From contig OZ251535.1 of NCBI GenBank assembly GCA_965243165.1, forward strand, positions 124,001 to 188,000: a DNA stretch of 64,000 bases, read 5' to 3'. Origin of the DNA: CATQHD01 sp965243165. GTDB lineage: Bacteria; Actinomycetota; Acidimicrobiia; Spongiisociales; Spongiisociaceae. Each line of letters opens with the position of its first letter. Position 1 is the stretch's first letter. Below are positions 37,407-45,782 of this stretch, one piece after another. Position numbers and translations under genes: made by a program. A model generated the notes under the pieces. It did not search any database and had not been told where the DNA came from. It saw nothing but the letters and a program-made list of their open reading frames with translations.

Positions 37407-38306
37407 ATGGTTGTAGAAGAATGGGTCGATGTCGAAGCGGGGTCGGTGGAGATTGCCGTCAAGCTCGCCCTCGAGGAGCTGGGCATCCCCGAGGAGTCCC
37501 AGGCGCAGGTGGAGATCCTCAGGGAGCCTCAGCGGGGTTTTCTCGGGATCGGCCGCCAGGACGCCCTGGTGCGGGTCAAGCCCCGCCCCAAGCGGTCGCG
37601 GAAGAGGTCTCGGGGCGGCCGCAAGAGAAACCCACAGGGCGGGCGGCAGCCCTCGGGGCAGAGGCGTCAGCCTTCGCCTTCAGGCGCCAAGCCGCAGGCG
37701 AAGCAACGGCAGGCCCGTGGAGGAGCGGGCAGGCAGGTGAAAGGCGCCCGGCGGCAACCCGAGCCGTCCCGGGGCCGTAAGAAGGCGCCGAAGAAGCGAG
37801 CGGCGGAAAGTGAGGTCCAAGAGGTGACTGGCCAGGATATATCGATGGAAGAGCTGGGCAAGGAACAAGCCGAGGTCGTGGAGGAGTTCCTGATCGGCCT
37901 GCTCGAGGAGTTCGGGCTGGAGGGCAGCGTCGACGCCCACCACGACGGCCGAACCCTGCGGGCCGAGATCACCGGGGAGCAGACCGAGGCGCTCATCGGC
38001 CACAAGGCTTCGGTGATGCAGGCGGTGCATGAGCTGACCAAGACCGTTGTTCAGCGCAAGACCGCCCGCAACTGCCGGCTGCGGTTGGACATAGCCGGTT
38101 ACGGCGAGAAGCGCCGCCAAGCCTTGCGCATCTACGCGGGTCAGCTTGCCGACCAGGTGTTGGATGAAGGGGGCGAGATCATGCTCGAACCGATGAACGC
38201 CTCCGACCGCAAGGTGGTTCACGACGCGATCGCGGCGGTCGATGGAGTCAGGTCGTACTCGGAGGGCCGGGAGCCCCGCCGGTCGGTTGTGGTCGCGGTG
38301 GACTGA
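37407..38306 (+). CDS. jag: RNA-binding protein Jag/KhpB
   Basis: 299 residues. It has a Jag-N domain (1-50, ending in RGFLGIGRQDALVRV), then a long basic, Gln/Arg/Lys-rich linker (about 55-135) that is probably disordered, a KH domain with the GHKA loop (about 193) and an R3H domain around EPMNASDRKVVHDAI. KhpB works with KhpA on RNA in cell elongation and division. The linker is longer than usual. In M. tuberculosis the next gene is rsmG (gid). Here it is absent and replaced by a parS site and a family C repeat. Confidence 0.9.
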   Translation: MVVEEWVDVEAGSVEIAVKLALEELGIPEESQAQVEILREPQRGFLGIGRQDALVRVKPRPKRSRKRSRGGRKRNPQGGRQPSGQRRQPSPSGAKPQAKQRQARGGAGRQVKGARRQPEPSRGRKKAPKKRAAESEVQEVTGQDISMEELGKEQAEVVEEFLIGLLEEFGLEGSVDAHHDGRTLRAEITGEQTEALIGHKASVMQAVHELTKTVVQRKTARNCRLRLDIAGYGEKRRQALRIYAGQLADQVLDEGGEIMLEPMNASDRKVVHDAIAAVDGVRSYSEGREPRRSVVVAVD

Positions 38307-38322
38307 GTTTTTGCCCTCCGCC

Positions 38323-38343
38323 GGGGGGGCCTCTGGCCTCCCC
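38323..38343 (+). terminator. GC-rich hairpin after jag
   Basis: A nine-pair stem (GGGGGGGCC with GGCCTCCCC, one G-T pair) and a three-base loop lie 17 bases after the jag stop. There is no T-run, as is common in GC-rich actinobacteria, so the termination role is uncertain. Confidence 0.4.
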
Positions 38344-38466
38344 GAAGGGCAGAGGGGCGCATTTCGGCCGAGGAAGATCGTCCAGAATGAGTTCGGCGGC
38401 GGGGCGGATTGCCGGAATCCTGCTCTCCCCGCCACCTTTTCAACCCTTCTCCCCATTGCGCCGCAA

Positions 38467-38482
38467 GGTTTCACGTGAAACA
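38467..38482. promoter_or_regulatory. parS: parS centromere-like site
   Basis: The 16-mer GGTTTCACGTGAAACA differs from the consensus TGTTTCACGTGAAACA only in its first base, and its central 14 bases form a perfect palindrome. It lies 226 bases upstream of the parA ATG and about 3 kb from the DnaA boxes. ParB, encoded at 39523-40371, would bind here and spread in its CTP-bound form. It is the only copy I find in the window. Confidence 0.92.
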
Positions 38483-38505
38483 TCCTTGGAGGGCGAGTTC
38501 CACGC

Positions 38506-38694
38506 CGGGCCGGATAATTCACGAGAGCGGGGCGGGCAGATGTAAAGCGCCGCAGGGCAACACAGGTAAGTACCCCTGATCAGATCTGGCGGCCTTCGCC
38601 AAACCGGTGAAAGGCGGGCCGCTTCGGGGTCTGGGATGCCGCAGCAGGCTGATGAACCGGCCCGCCCTGCGTGGACATGAACGATCGGGGCTGG
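38506..38694 (+). repeat. Dispersed repeat family C, copy 1 (C1)
   Basis: About 189 bases. The left end is GGCCGGATAATTCACGAGAG and the right end GTGGACATGAACGATCGGGG, both matching copy C3 (57725-57972) in the same orientation, as do the inner segments CTGATCAGA and GTCTGGGATG. The left terminus is more diverged than the right. It sits between parS and parA, in the place where rsmG lies in related genomes, and its right end forms the -35 and spacer of the parA promoter. Confidence 0.75.
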
Positions 38695-38700
38695 TATCAT
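38672..38700 (+). promoter_or_regulatory. Predicted leaderless promoter of parA, built from the end of a family C repeat
   Basis: TGGACA (38672-38677), a 17-base spacer and TATCAT (38695-38700). Only seven bases separate the -10 from the parA ATG, so transcription should begin at the start codon itself. This leaderless design is frequent in actinobacteria. No ribosome site is present upstream of the ATG, which agrees. The -35 and spacer belong to the repeat terminus and the -10 lies just outside. Confidence 0.6.
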
Positions 38701-38707
38701 CTGTCCG

Positions 38708-39514
38708 ATGGAAAAGGCGCTCGGCTCGGAATCCAAAGCGCTGGTCGTGGCTTTCGCCAATCAGAAGGGCGGAGTGGGGAAGACTACGTCGGCCGTCAAC
38801 ATGGGGGCTGCCCTGGCGGTGGAGGAAGGGCGGAAGATACTGCTGGTCGACCTCGACCCTCAGGGCAACGCCACCGCCGGGCTGGGGGTGGAAGTGGTCC
38901 GGGGCGACCCCGCCGTCTTCAACGTGATAGTAGAAGGGGGCTCGATCCTGGATATCATCGAGCCGACCGCCGTCAGGAATCTTTTCCTGGCGCCCTCCAG
39001 CACCCGGTTGGCCGACGCCGAACTCAATCTGGCGCCGATGCTGAGCCGGGAGTTTCGCCTGGCCAACGCCCTCGAAGAGGTGGTCGACGGCTATGACGCC
39101 GTCTTCGTCGACTGTCCGCCCAGCCTGGGCCTGCTGACCATCAACGCCTTGGCCGCCGCCGACGAGGTGTTGGTGCCTATTCAGTGCGAATACTATGCGC
39201 TCGCCGGGTTCAGCCAGTTCAAGGAGACCTTCGACCAGGTGAGCAGGACGCTCAACCCCCGTCTGCGGATCGGGGGGGTGCTGCTCACCATGTTCGACGG
39301 ACGCACCAGGCTTTCCCAAGAGGTCGAGCAGGAAGTGAGATCCCGGTTCAAGGGGATAACCTACAAGACTGTAATTCCCAGGTCGGTGCGGTTGTCGGAG
39401 GCTCCGTCGCATGGGTTGCCCATCCAGCAGTACGACGGCAGGATGAGCGCAGGCGCCATCGCCTACCGGTATGCGGCGAGAGAGTTCGTCGAACGGCGCA
39501 GGAACAAGGAGTAG
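38708..39514 (+). CDS. parA: Chromosome partitioning ATPase ParA
   Basis: 268 residues. It has the deviant Walker A KGGVGKTT (20-27), LLVDLDPQGNAT with the catalytic Asp, and FVDCPPSLGLLTINAL. It binds DNA non-specifically as an ATP dimer and moves ParB-parS complexes. parB follows after eight bases. No ribosome site is seen upstream, in line with a leaderless transcript. Confidence 0.95.
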   Translation: MEKALGSESKALVVAFANQKGGVGKTTSAVNMGAALAVEEGRKILLVDLDPQGNATAGLGVEVVRGDPAVFNVIVEGGSILDIIEPTAVRNLFLAPSSTRLADAELNLAPMLSREFRLANALEEVVDGYDAVFVDCPPSLGLLTINALAAADEVLVPIQCEYYALAGFSQFKETFDQVSRTLNPRLRIGGVLLTMFDGRTRLSQEVEQEVRSRFKGITYKTVIPRSVRLSEAPSHGLPIQQYDGRMSAGAIAYRYAAREFVERRRNKE

Positions 39515-39522
39515 AAGAACTA

Positions 39523-40371
39523 ATGGCGCGGCGGTCGGCTCTCGGCAAAGGCTTGGACGTTCTCATCCCTCAGAGCGAACCCGGCAGCAATCTCGAAAAC
39601 ATACCCGTCAGCAGGATCCGCCCCAATCCGAGCCAACCTCGGAAGGAGTTCGACCCCGAGGCGCTGGATTCCCTCACCGAGTCCATCCGCAGGGTGGGGG
39701 TGCTGCAGCCGGTGGTGGTGCGCCCGGACGGATTCGACTATGTGTTGGTGGCGGGGGAGCGGCGGTGGCGGGCGGCGCAGCGGGCGGGGCTGGGGGAGAT
39801 CCCGGCCCTCGTCCGAGAGACGGACGAGAGCGGTCAGCTGACCGAGGCCCTGATCGAGAACCTTCAGCGCGAGGACCTGAGCCCCTTGGAAGAAGCGGCC
39901 GCCTACCAGCAACTGGAGGAGGATTTCGGCCTGACCCACGCCCAGATCGGGGAGCGGGTGGGCCGCAGCCGGGCCGCCGTTACCAACACCCTGCGCCTGC
40001 TGCAGCTGAGCCCGGCCGTCCAGGCCTTGGTGGCGTCCGGGTCGCTGTCGGCCGGCCACGCCCGCGCCCTGCTCGGCTTGGCGGACGAGGCGCTGGCCGG
40101 GCACTTCGCCGAGCAGGCCGTGAAGGAAGGCTGGTCCGTGCGGCGGCTGGAGGAGGCGGTGCGGGCCGGCAAGGGCGGGAAGAAGGCCCGCCGCCGCCCG
40201 CCCGCCGCCCGCGCCCCGGTGATCATCGAGCTGGAAAAACGCCTGGCCGAACAGCTGGGCGCCGAAGTAGAGATCCGGTACGGCAAGACCCGTCGAGGTC
40301 AGGTGATCATGAAGTTCACCGACATCGACCAGCTGGAATCGATCTACCGCCGCTTCTTCGCCGATTCCTGA
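39523..40371 (+). CDS. parB: Chromosome partitioning protein ParB
   Basis: 282 residues from ATG 39523. It has the N-terminal ALGKGLDVLIP motif that touches ParA, the CTP-binding box GERRWRAA (78-85; the common form is GERRxRA), ENLQREDLSPLEEAAAYQQL, a helix-turn-helix near LTHAQIGERVGRSRAAVTNT, and a C-terminal dimerisation part. It loads on parS and slides as a clamp. The open frame extends upstream of this ATG through parA in another phase and is not used. Downstream are repeats instead of the cwlM-like gene expected from M. tuberculosis. Confidence 0.95.
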   Translation: MARRSALGKGLDVLIPQSEPGSNLENIPVSRIRPNPSQPRKEFDPEALDSLTESIRRVGVLQPVVVRPDGFDYVLVAGERRWRAAQRAGLGEIPALVRETDESGQLTEALIENLQREDLSPLEEAAAYQQLEEDFGLTHAQIGERVGRSRAAVTNTLRLLQLSPAVQALVASGSLSAGHARALLGLADEALAGHFAEQAVKEGWSVRRLEEAVRAGKGGKKARRRPPAARAPVIIELEKRLAEQLGAEVEIRYGKTRRGQVIMKFTDIDQLESIYRRFFADS

Positions 40372-40422
40372 CCCCCGCCGAAAGGCTCGGAGAACACGCC
40401 TGCTTCATTTGACTTCGAGGTC

Positions 40423-40510
40423 GGCCCCGATCTTCATGGGAGGCGGGGCGGCCGGCGCAGGCGAACGCGGATGAACCACGCGTCTTCATCCTTCTGGCCT
40501 GGGGGAATAG
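40423..40510 (+). repeat. Dispersed repeat family C, half copy (C6)
   Basis: GGCCCCGATCTTCATGGGAG resembles the C terminus, and CATCCTTCTGGCCTGGGGGA matches the inner part of C3 in the same orientation. The other half is missing. Fifteen bases later a family B element begins, as at C5/B4. The match is weaker than for the other copies. Confidence 0.5.
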
Positions 40511-40525
40511 TATTCGGGGGAGCCT

Positions 40526-41121
40526 CTAGATGGGTAGCTCCAAGGTTGCCCCTGACAAGAATCCCGTGCAATCATGGCTCGGAGTAATTCCAAACCCATA
40601 CGCGCCCCCAAGTCCGCGAAAATCGGCCCCCTCCGCCGGCTTCGCCGGGCCCATCCCCCGCCGCCGCCTCCTTGAACGAGAATCCGCCGGGCCGCACGAG
40701 GCCGCCTCCGGCCCGAGGGGCCGGAACGAACGGGATCCGTCTCTGACCGCCGCCCTCTCCAGAACTCGCGGCGGTGTTTGTGCATCAGCCCAATAGGTAT
40801 ACCAAATTTTCGGGCTTCCGGCTAGGGGTATGTTCGGAAACCTTTCGCGGACTCGACGTTTCGATCCACCGGCCCCGGGGGCGGCTCAGATCCAGGTGGG
40901 TCAGACTCGGAAAACGGTGTTCATGACGGCTTCCCGCCGCACGCCTCGTCCAGCCGCTCAGCTCAGCCCTTGAATCGAATCGTTCGCCGCGCCCGCGAGG
41001 TGGGGGTGACAACCTGGGCGGCCTGGCCTTTTGCAGGCAGCGGGCTCGCCGACGAAGAGCCTGCTTATGAGGCTTGAACAGGGATGGGCGCAAACCTCGA
41101 TCCTTGGAGCTATCCGCCCGG
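40526..41121 (+). repeat. Dispersed repeat family B, copy 5 (near full length)
   Basis: About 596 bases. The left end is CTAGATGGGTAGCTCCAAGG. The right end, inverted, is CCGGGCGGATAGCTCCAAGG, so the inner 12 bases of the terminal inverted repeat are kept while the outer CTAG is lost. The core has all family blocks, including the ACCGCCGC/GCGGCGGT hairpin (40747-40775) and ATTTTCGGGCTTCCGG. It fills the gap between the converging parB and trxA genes and could serve as a two-way terminator. Confidence 0.82.
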
Positions 41122-41134
41122 AAGGCGGCCGGGG

Positions 41135-41458
41135 TCAGCCGATCCACTCCTTCAGCTCGGAGAGCATGGCGGCCTTGTGGCGGGCGCCCACGATCCGCTT
41201 TTTCTCCGCGCCGTCCTGGAACACGATCATCGTGGGGATGCTCATCACATCGTAGGAGAAGGGGGTTTGCTGGTTCTCGTCGATGTTGAGCTTGGCGACG
41301 GTTATCCGGTCGCTGTGTTCGGCGGCGATTTCCTCGAGGACGGGCGCCACCATCCGGCACGGCCCGCACCACTCGGCCCAGAAGTCCACCAGCACCGGTT
41401 TTCCGCCGGACACCGCCTCGGCGAAATCGGCGTCGGTCAAGTTCGAGAGAGCAGCCAT
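41135..41458 (-). CDS. trxA: Thioredoxin
   Basis: 107 residues with the redox site WCGPC at 30-34, the cis-proline in SIPTMIVF and the usual length. It reduces protein disulfides in the cytoplasm and is itself reduced by TrxB, encoded just upstream. AGGAGG lies seven bases before the ATG. A strong promoter-like pair in the trxB-trxA gap suggests that it is also transcribed alone. Confidence 0.95.
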   Translation of the reverse strand: MAALSNLTDADFAEAVSGGKPVLVDFWAEWCGPCRMVAPVLEEIAAEHSDRITVAKLNIDENQQTPFSYDVMSIPTMIVFQDGAEKKRIVGARHKAAMLSELKEWIG

Positions 41459-41473
41459 TGCTTGCCTCCTTCA

Positions 41474-41502
41474 TCTATAGTAATCCAACATTGGACTTTC
41501 AA
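41474..41502 (-). promoter_or_regulatory. trxA promoter
   Basis: On the minus strand: TTGAAA (41502-41497), a 17-base spacer and TATAGA (41479-41474), a good housekeeping-type match. The expected start site leaves a leader of about ten bases that holds the AGGAGG ribosome site. Confidence 0.65.
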
Positions 41503-41516
41503 TTGGTGAGGCAATC

Positions 41517-42458
41517 TTACGCCTCTGCCCGCGCTTCCAGCCACCGCTCGGCGTCGATCGCCGCCGCGCACCCGGTGCCGGCCGCGGTAACCGCTTGGCG
41601 GTACACGGTGTCCACCGCGTCGCCGCAGGCGAAGACCCCCTCCACACTGGTCATGGTGGCGGGCCGGTCCCGCACCAGGATGTACCCCTGCGGGTCGAGG
41701 TCAAGCCGGCTCCGGAACAATTCTGTGTTCGGATCGTGCCCGATGGCGATGAAGACGCCGTCGACGGGGCGGCGGCGGGTTTCCCCGCTGACCGCATCCC
41801 GCAGCACCACCCCGGTGACGCTGTTCTCGCCCAGCACTTCCTCCAGGGTGGTGTTCCAGAGGACGTCGATCTTGTCGTGCGCCAGCGCCCGGTTGGCCAT
41901 GATCCGGGAGGCCCGGAACCGGTCCCGCCGGTGGACGATCGTAACCTTCGAGGCGAACTTGGTGAGGAACAGGGCCTCTTCCATGGCCGAGTCCCCTCCG
42001 CCCACCACTACCAGCTCCTTTCCCCGGAAGAAAAACCCGTCGCAGGTGGCGCAGGCCGACACCCCCCGCCCAATCAGCTCCTTCTCGCCCGGCGCCCCCA
42101 GGAAGCGGGCGGAGGCCCCGGTGGCGATGATGACCGAGCGGGCCCGGCGGCGGCCGATTCCCGCCTGCAGCTCGAAAGGGCGCCGGGAGAAGTCCACCCC
42201 GGTCACGTCCGCCCCCTCGATCCGCGCCCCGAAGCGCTCGGCCTGCCGGCGGAACAGGTGCATCAGCTCCGGCCCCATGATTCCGTCGGGGAAGCCGGGA
42301 TAGTTCTCTACGTCGGTGGTGATCATGAGCTGGCCGCCCGCCGCCGCCCCCTCGAAGACCAGAGGGGCGAGGTCGGCCCGGGCGGCGTAGAGGGCCGCCG
42401 TGAGTCCGGCCGGCCCGGACCCGATGATGATCACCTTCTCGACTGCGGCCTCAACCAC
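41517..42458 (-). CDS. trxB: Thioredoxin reductase
   Basis: 313 residues. It has the FAD motif IIGSGPAGLTAALYAA, the redox-active CATC at 136-139, the NADPH motif VVGGGDSAMEEALFL and the C-terminal GVFACGDAVD. It transfers electrons from NADPH to thioredoxin. The GTG start overlaps the stop of the small membrane protein gene by eight bases, which places it in the SigM-like operon, as in mycobacteria, where this sigma factor responds to stress. Confidence 0.95.
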   Translation of the reverse strand: MVEAAVEKVIIIGSGPAGLTAALYAARADLAPLVFEGAAAGGQLMITTDVENYPGFPDGIMGPELMHLFRRQAERFGARIEGADVTGVDFSRRPFELQAGIGRRRARSVIIATGASARFLGAPGEKELIGRGVSACATCDGFFFRGKELVVVGGGDSAMEEALFLTKFASKVTIVHRRDRFRASRIMANRALAHDKIDVLWNTTLEEVLGENSVTGVVLRDAVSGETRRRPVDGVFIAIGHDPNTELFRSRLDLDPQGYILVRDRPATMTSVEGVFACGDAVDTVYRQAVTAAGTGCAAAIDAERWLEARAEA

Positions 42459-42729
42459 GGCGGGAGCGGCTCCTCATGACCAGCCATCCGGCGGCCATGA
42501 ACAATGCGCCGAGGACCGCATACGCCGCCGTCGCCCCCACCCCTTCTGCCAGCAGCCGGAACACCGCTGTGAACAGGAAGATCAGCGCCGCCGCCGCCAG
42601 CGCCGCCGCCCCGATGCCCAGGGCGGCGCCGGTGATGCCCCTGGCCAGGCGGTCGACGGTGAGCGCCCTGGCTCTGGCGGCGGCGCCTTCCAGCAAGTCG
42701 GCGAAACGGGCGGCCTGACTCTCTTTCAC
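42451..42729 (-). CDS. Small two-helix membrane protein (holin-like superfamily)
   Basis: 92 residues. A soluble N-terminal helix (about 1-30) is followed by two hydrophobic helices (33-60 and 65-86) and a basic tail RSRSRRG, the pattern of actinobacterial putative phage-holin-superfamily (holin_X) proteins. It overlaps the anti-sigma gene by four bases and trxB by eight. The role is unknown; holin activity is not implied. Confidence 0.65.
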   Translation of the reverse strand: MKESQAARFADLLEGAAARARALTVDRLARGITGAALGIGAAALAAAALIFLFTAVFRLLAEGVGATAAYAVLGALFMAAGWLVMRSRSRRG

Positions 42730-43772
42730 GGGTTCAGGTTAGTGCAGTCCGAGGAGTTGAACAGATGCACCTCCGCGGCCCCGTCCTCCTCGACGAAATA
42801 GGCCTCGCCCTCCGACCCGTCTATCAGCCCGGCGCCCATGAAGAGCACCCGGCCCTCCTCGGCGGCTTCCACCCCCTCCCAGCAGGCCAGCCCGGCCCGC
42901 CCGGCCCTCGCCCCCAGCTCGGAGGCGGGGAAGGGGGCCGCCCCGCCGGCGCTCTCGTCCAAGAAGCCGGCCGGCAGCTCTGCGCCGCCCGCCAGCTCGA
43001 TCAGCTCTTCCGAGGAGAGGTCGAAGGAGACCGGCGAGGCAGACGGTGCGCTCTCCGGTCCTCCGGCGCCGCCGGCGCCCGCCGCTGCTGCATCCCCGTC
43101 TTCCTGTTCCATCTGTTCCGCCGTTTCCTCGGCCGCTTGGGCGGCGTCCGCCGCCGCTCTAGCGGCTTCGTCTTGCATGGCTTCGGACGCCTCCGTCGTT
43201 GCGGCTTCGGTTTCAGCAAAGGCGGCGGCGGCTTCGGCCTCCATCACCGCCGCTTCGGCCGCCGGCGCCGCCGTGGTGGTGGTCGCGGGCATGGCGGCGG
43301 CGGTTGTGGTCAGAGTGAGCGCCGGCGCGGGCGGGGCGGCTGTCATATAAGTGGTCGTCTCCGCGGGGGCCGACGTCGTTGCCTGGACGTCCCTGTCCGA
43401 TTCCAAGAGCCGCAGGCCGTTGTTGCGCGCCACGCCCACGGCCGCAACCACGGCGGCCGCCGCGGCCAGCGCCGGGAGCGCCCTCGTCCACCGGACCTTC
43501 CTCCGCCTGTACCGCCGCCGGGCGCGGGGCGCCGCGGCGGTCCCGAGCTCCGCCCGCACCCCCGCCCGCAGCCGCCGCCGCTCCCAGGCAGACAGGGCGG
43601 GTTGCTCCAGTCCGCCGAGGGCCTGCAGAGCGGCGCGCTGGGAGGCCAGCTCGCGCCGGGCGGCGCCGTCCAGCTCCGCTTCCAACTCCGCCGCTTTCTC
43701 CGGCGGGATCTCCCCGGCGGCCAGCGCCATGATCAGATCGAAATCCAAGGCCCGCTCATTCATCTTCTTCAC
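42726..43772 (-). CDS. Probable anti-sigma factor with a long extracellular low-complexity region
   Basis: 348 residues. The cytoplasmic N-terminus (DFDLIMALAAGEIPPEKAAE...) looks like the start of a zinc-less anti-sigma domain. One membrane helix lies at about 97-115 after a basic stretch RRRYRRRKVRW. Outside are 130 residues of Thr/Ala/Glu-rich low complexity and a C-terminal globular part with two Cys (ACWEG and SSDCTN) that could form a disulfide. It overlaps the sigma-factor stop, so sensing and sigma control are coupled. An ATG at 43763 is an alternative to the GTG at 43772. Confidence 0.7.
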   Translation of the reverse strand: MKKMNERALDFDLIMALAAGEIPPEKAAELEAELDGAARRELASQRAALQALGGLEQPALSAWERRRLRAGVRAELGTAAAPRARRRYRRRKVRWTRALPALAAAAAVVAAVGVARNNGLRLLESDRDVQATTSAPAETTTYMTAAPPAPALTLTTTAAAMPATTTTAAPAAEAAVMEAEAAAAFAETEAATTEASEAMQDEAARAAADAAQAAEETAEQMEQEDGDAAAAGAGGAGGPESAPSASPVSFDLSSEELIELAGGAELPAGFLDESAGGAAPFPASELGARAGRAGLACWEGVEAAEEGRVLFMGAGLIDGSEGEAYFVEEDGAAEVHLFNSSDCTNLNP

Positions 43773-44352
43773 CTTTGGGACAGCGGGAGCCCTCCAAAAG
43801 GTTCCCGAGCCTGGCGGCCAGCAAACGCCGGCCCCGGAAAACGCGGGATTTCACCGTGCCCAGCGGCGCCTCCAAGATGTCGGCCACCGCCTTCAGCGGA
43901 AGGCCTTCGAGGTCGCTGAGGATCACGGCCGGGGCGAACTCTTCAGGCAGATCCGCCAGGGCTTCTTCGACGGCGGGGCGCAGCTCGGCGGATTCCAGCG
44001 GACCGCCGGCCGACGGATCCGGCGGGTCGTAACCTTCGGGCAGGCGGGAGGTCCGGCGGCGGCCCCGGCGGCGCAGAGCGTCGTAGCAGGTGTTGACCGC
44101 GATCCGGTACAGCCAGGTGGAGAAAGCCGCCCTGCCCTCGAATCCGCCCGCTTTTCTCAAGACGGCGATGAAGGTCTCCTGGCAGGCGTCGAGGGCCGCG
44201 TCGCGGTCCCGCAGTATGCGCAGGCAAACCGAGAACACCCGGCTTTCGTGCGCTTCCATCAGCAGGTCGAACGCCCTTCCGTCGCCGGCCAGGTAGCGGC
44301 GGAGCAGTGCGTCGTCCGGGGGGAGGCGGCGGGCGGGCGGTCGTTCGGTCAA
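43756..44352 (-). CDS. RNA polymerase sigma factor, ECF subfamily (SigM-like)
   Basis: 198 residues from a TTG at 44352 that overlaps the pseudokinase stop. Region 2 is clear (YLAGDGRAFDLLMEAHESRV, CQETFIAVLRKAGGFEGRAA, FSTWLYRIAVNTCYDALRRR), and so is region 4 (LPEEFAPAVILSDLEGLPLK, ILEAPLGTVKSRVFRGRRLL). By position, after an MviN-type pseudokinase and before an anti-sigma gene, trxB and trxA, it corresponds to M. tuberculosis SigM. Confidence 0.9.
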   Translation of the reverse strand: MTERPPARRLPPDDALLRRYLAGDGRAFDLLMEAHESRVFSVCLRILRDRDAALDACQETFIAVLRKAGGFEGRAAFSTWLYRIAVNTCYDALRRRGRRRTSRLPEGYDPPDPSAGGPLESAELRPAVEEALADLPEEFAPAVILSDLEGLPLKAVADILEAPLGTVKSRVFRGRRLLAARLGNLLEGSRCPKGEEDE

Positions 44353-45656
44353 TGGAGAAAGCTCACTTCTGCCAGCCGGGCGGTGTACACGTCGCCGTCG
44401 GGGGGCAGGTCGATCAGCCAGAGCAGCCACACCCCGCCCCGTCGGTCGGGCAGCGGGATTCGCATGTTGGCCGCCCCGGAGCGCTCCTCGGTAACGGTCT
44501 CCCAGCCCTCGTCCCGGACGCCCAGCAGCTGTTCCGCCCACCTGATGCGGAAGGTGGCGCCGGCGGACAGGCCCACCAGCTCGATCAGCCCCGGCGAACC
44601 GCTCACCTCGAACAACACCCCCACCCCGTCTTTGAGCAGAGGCAGCGGATCGAAGTAGTTCTCGGTCCGCCAGAAGGTGGAGGGGTCCCCGTCGGTGAGC
44701 AGCGGGATCCGGCTGGAGTTCTCCTGTCCGTCTCCCAGCGGGTCGAAAACCGCCGTCCGTTCCACGATCACCGGTTCGGGCGGCGCGGCGGGCGCGGCCG
44801 CAGACGTTGTCGGGGCGGGGGCGGCGGGGGGCATGGTTACGGTGGGGGAGGGGATGGCCGGCGCCAGCACCGGGGAGCTGGGGTTGGGGTCGAGCAGGCT
44901 TCCCAGCCACACCAGCGCCGCCGCCGCCAGGGCCAGCACCCCGGCCGGGATCAGCCAGCGCCACGACCAGCGGGAGGCTGGCTGCAGGGGAGGGGAGTAG
45001 GGGATCGACCGGACCAGGTCTGCCAGCTGGCGGGCGGTTACCTCGGCCTCCTGGGAGAGGCGGAGGGCGTCGTCGACCGCCGAGGGCAGGGCGTCGATCA
45101 CCTGGGAGGGGGCCAATATCCCGGCGGGCCGGCCGGTCAAGGCGGTTTCGAGCGCCGCCCCCAGCGCCCGCACGTCGCCGGCGGCCTCCCCGCTGCGCAT
45201 GCGGCGTCCGAAGCCGGCCAGCTTGGCGGGGTGGGCGCCCGGATAGAGGACGGCGCCGGGGTCGATGGCCCCATGGACCACTCCTTCCACGTGGAGGGCG
45301 GCCAAGCCGTCGGCCAGGCCGGAGGCGTTGGAAAGGAACTCGGCGACCGGCGGGGTGTCCTCCGCCTCGATCCTGTGCGCCAGGGTGATGCCGCCCGTCC
45401 ATTCGGTGACTGCATAGGCGAAATGCCCTGTCCGGGCGGCGGCGAACACGGCCGCCACGTGGTTGTGGCTCACCCGGGAGGCCCGCCTGACCGACTCCAG
45501 GAAAGAGTCCCGCCGCTCCGCCGCCGCTTCCGGCCCCAGCACCCGGATCAGAACAGGGCGGTTGAGGTCCGCGTCGGTGGCGAACCACTCCTCGACGTCT
45601 TCGTCCCGACCGAGGCGCACCTCGAGGCGGTAACGGCCGGGCAGCGGCGGCGGCAT
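44349..45656 (-). CDS. Membrane-anchored pseudokinase (equivalent to the C-terminal part of mycobacterial MviN)
   Basis: 435 residues. The kinase-like fold (1-215) lacks the catalytic residues: the ATP lysine position reads VLIRV, the HRD motif reads HGAIDPGA and DFG reads GFG. A membrane helix is at about 232-254, then a Pro/Thr-rich linker and an extracellular domain (PLLTDGDPSTFWRTENYFDP...) of discoidin-like type. In M. tuberculosis the same three parts are fused to the lipid II flippase MurJ (Rv3910). Here the flippase part is missing and a repeat lies upstream. It could regulate peptidoglycan synthesis through phospho-dependent partners. Confidence 0.75.
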   Translation of the reverse strand: MPPPLPGRYRLEVRLGRDEDVEEWFATDADLNRPVLIRVLGPEAAAERRDSFLESVRRASRVSHNHVAAVFAAARTGHFAYAVTEWTGGITLAHRIEAEDTPPVAEFLSNASGLADGLAALHVEGVVHGAIDPGAVLYPGAHPAKLAGFGRRMRSGEAAGDVRALGAALETALTGRPAGILAPSQVIDALPSAVDDALRLSQEAEVTARQLADLVRSIPYSPPLQPASRWSWRWLIPAGVLALAAAALVWLGSLLDPNPSSPVLAPAIPSPTVTMPPAAPAPTTSAAAPAAPPEPVIVERTAVFDPLGDGQENSSRIPLLTDGDPSTFWRTENYFDPLPLLKDGVGVLFEVSGSPGLIELVGLSAGATFRIRWAEQLLGVRDEGWETVTEERSGAANMRIPLPDRRGGVWLLWLIDLPPDGDVYTARLAEVSFLH

Positions 45657-45782
45657 TTCAGTTCCGGCGGCGGGCGGACATGAGAGTGAGGGTAGGTGAT
45701 GGCCCCGGCGGGAAGCGGCTCTCCGACCGGAAACACACGGGCGGCAAAGAAGCGCCGACGAGTCCGATCAGGGCCGGCGGGA

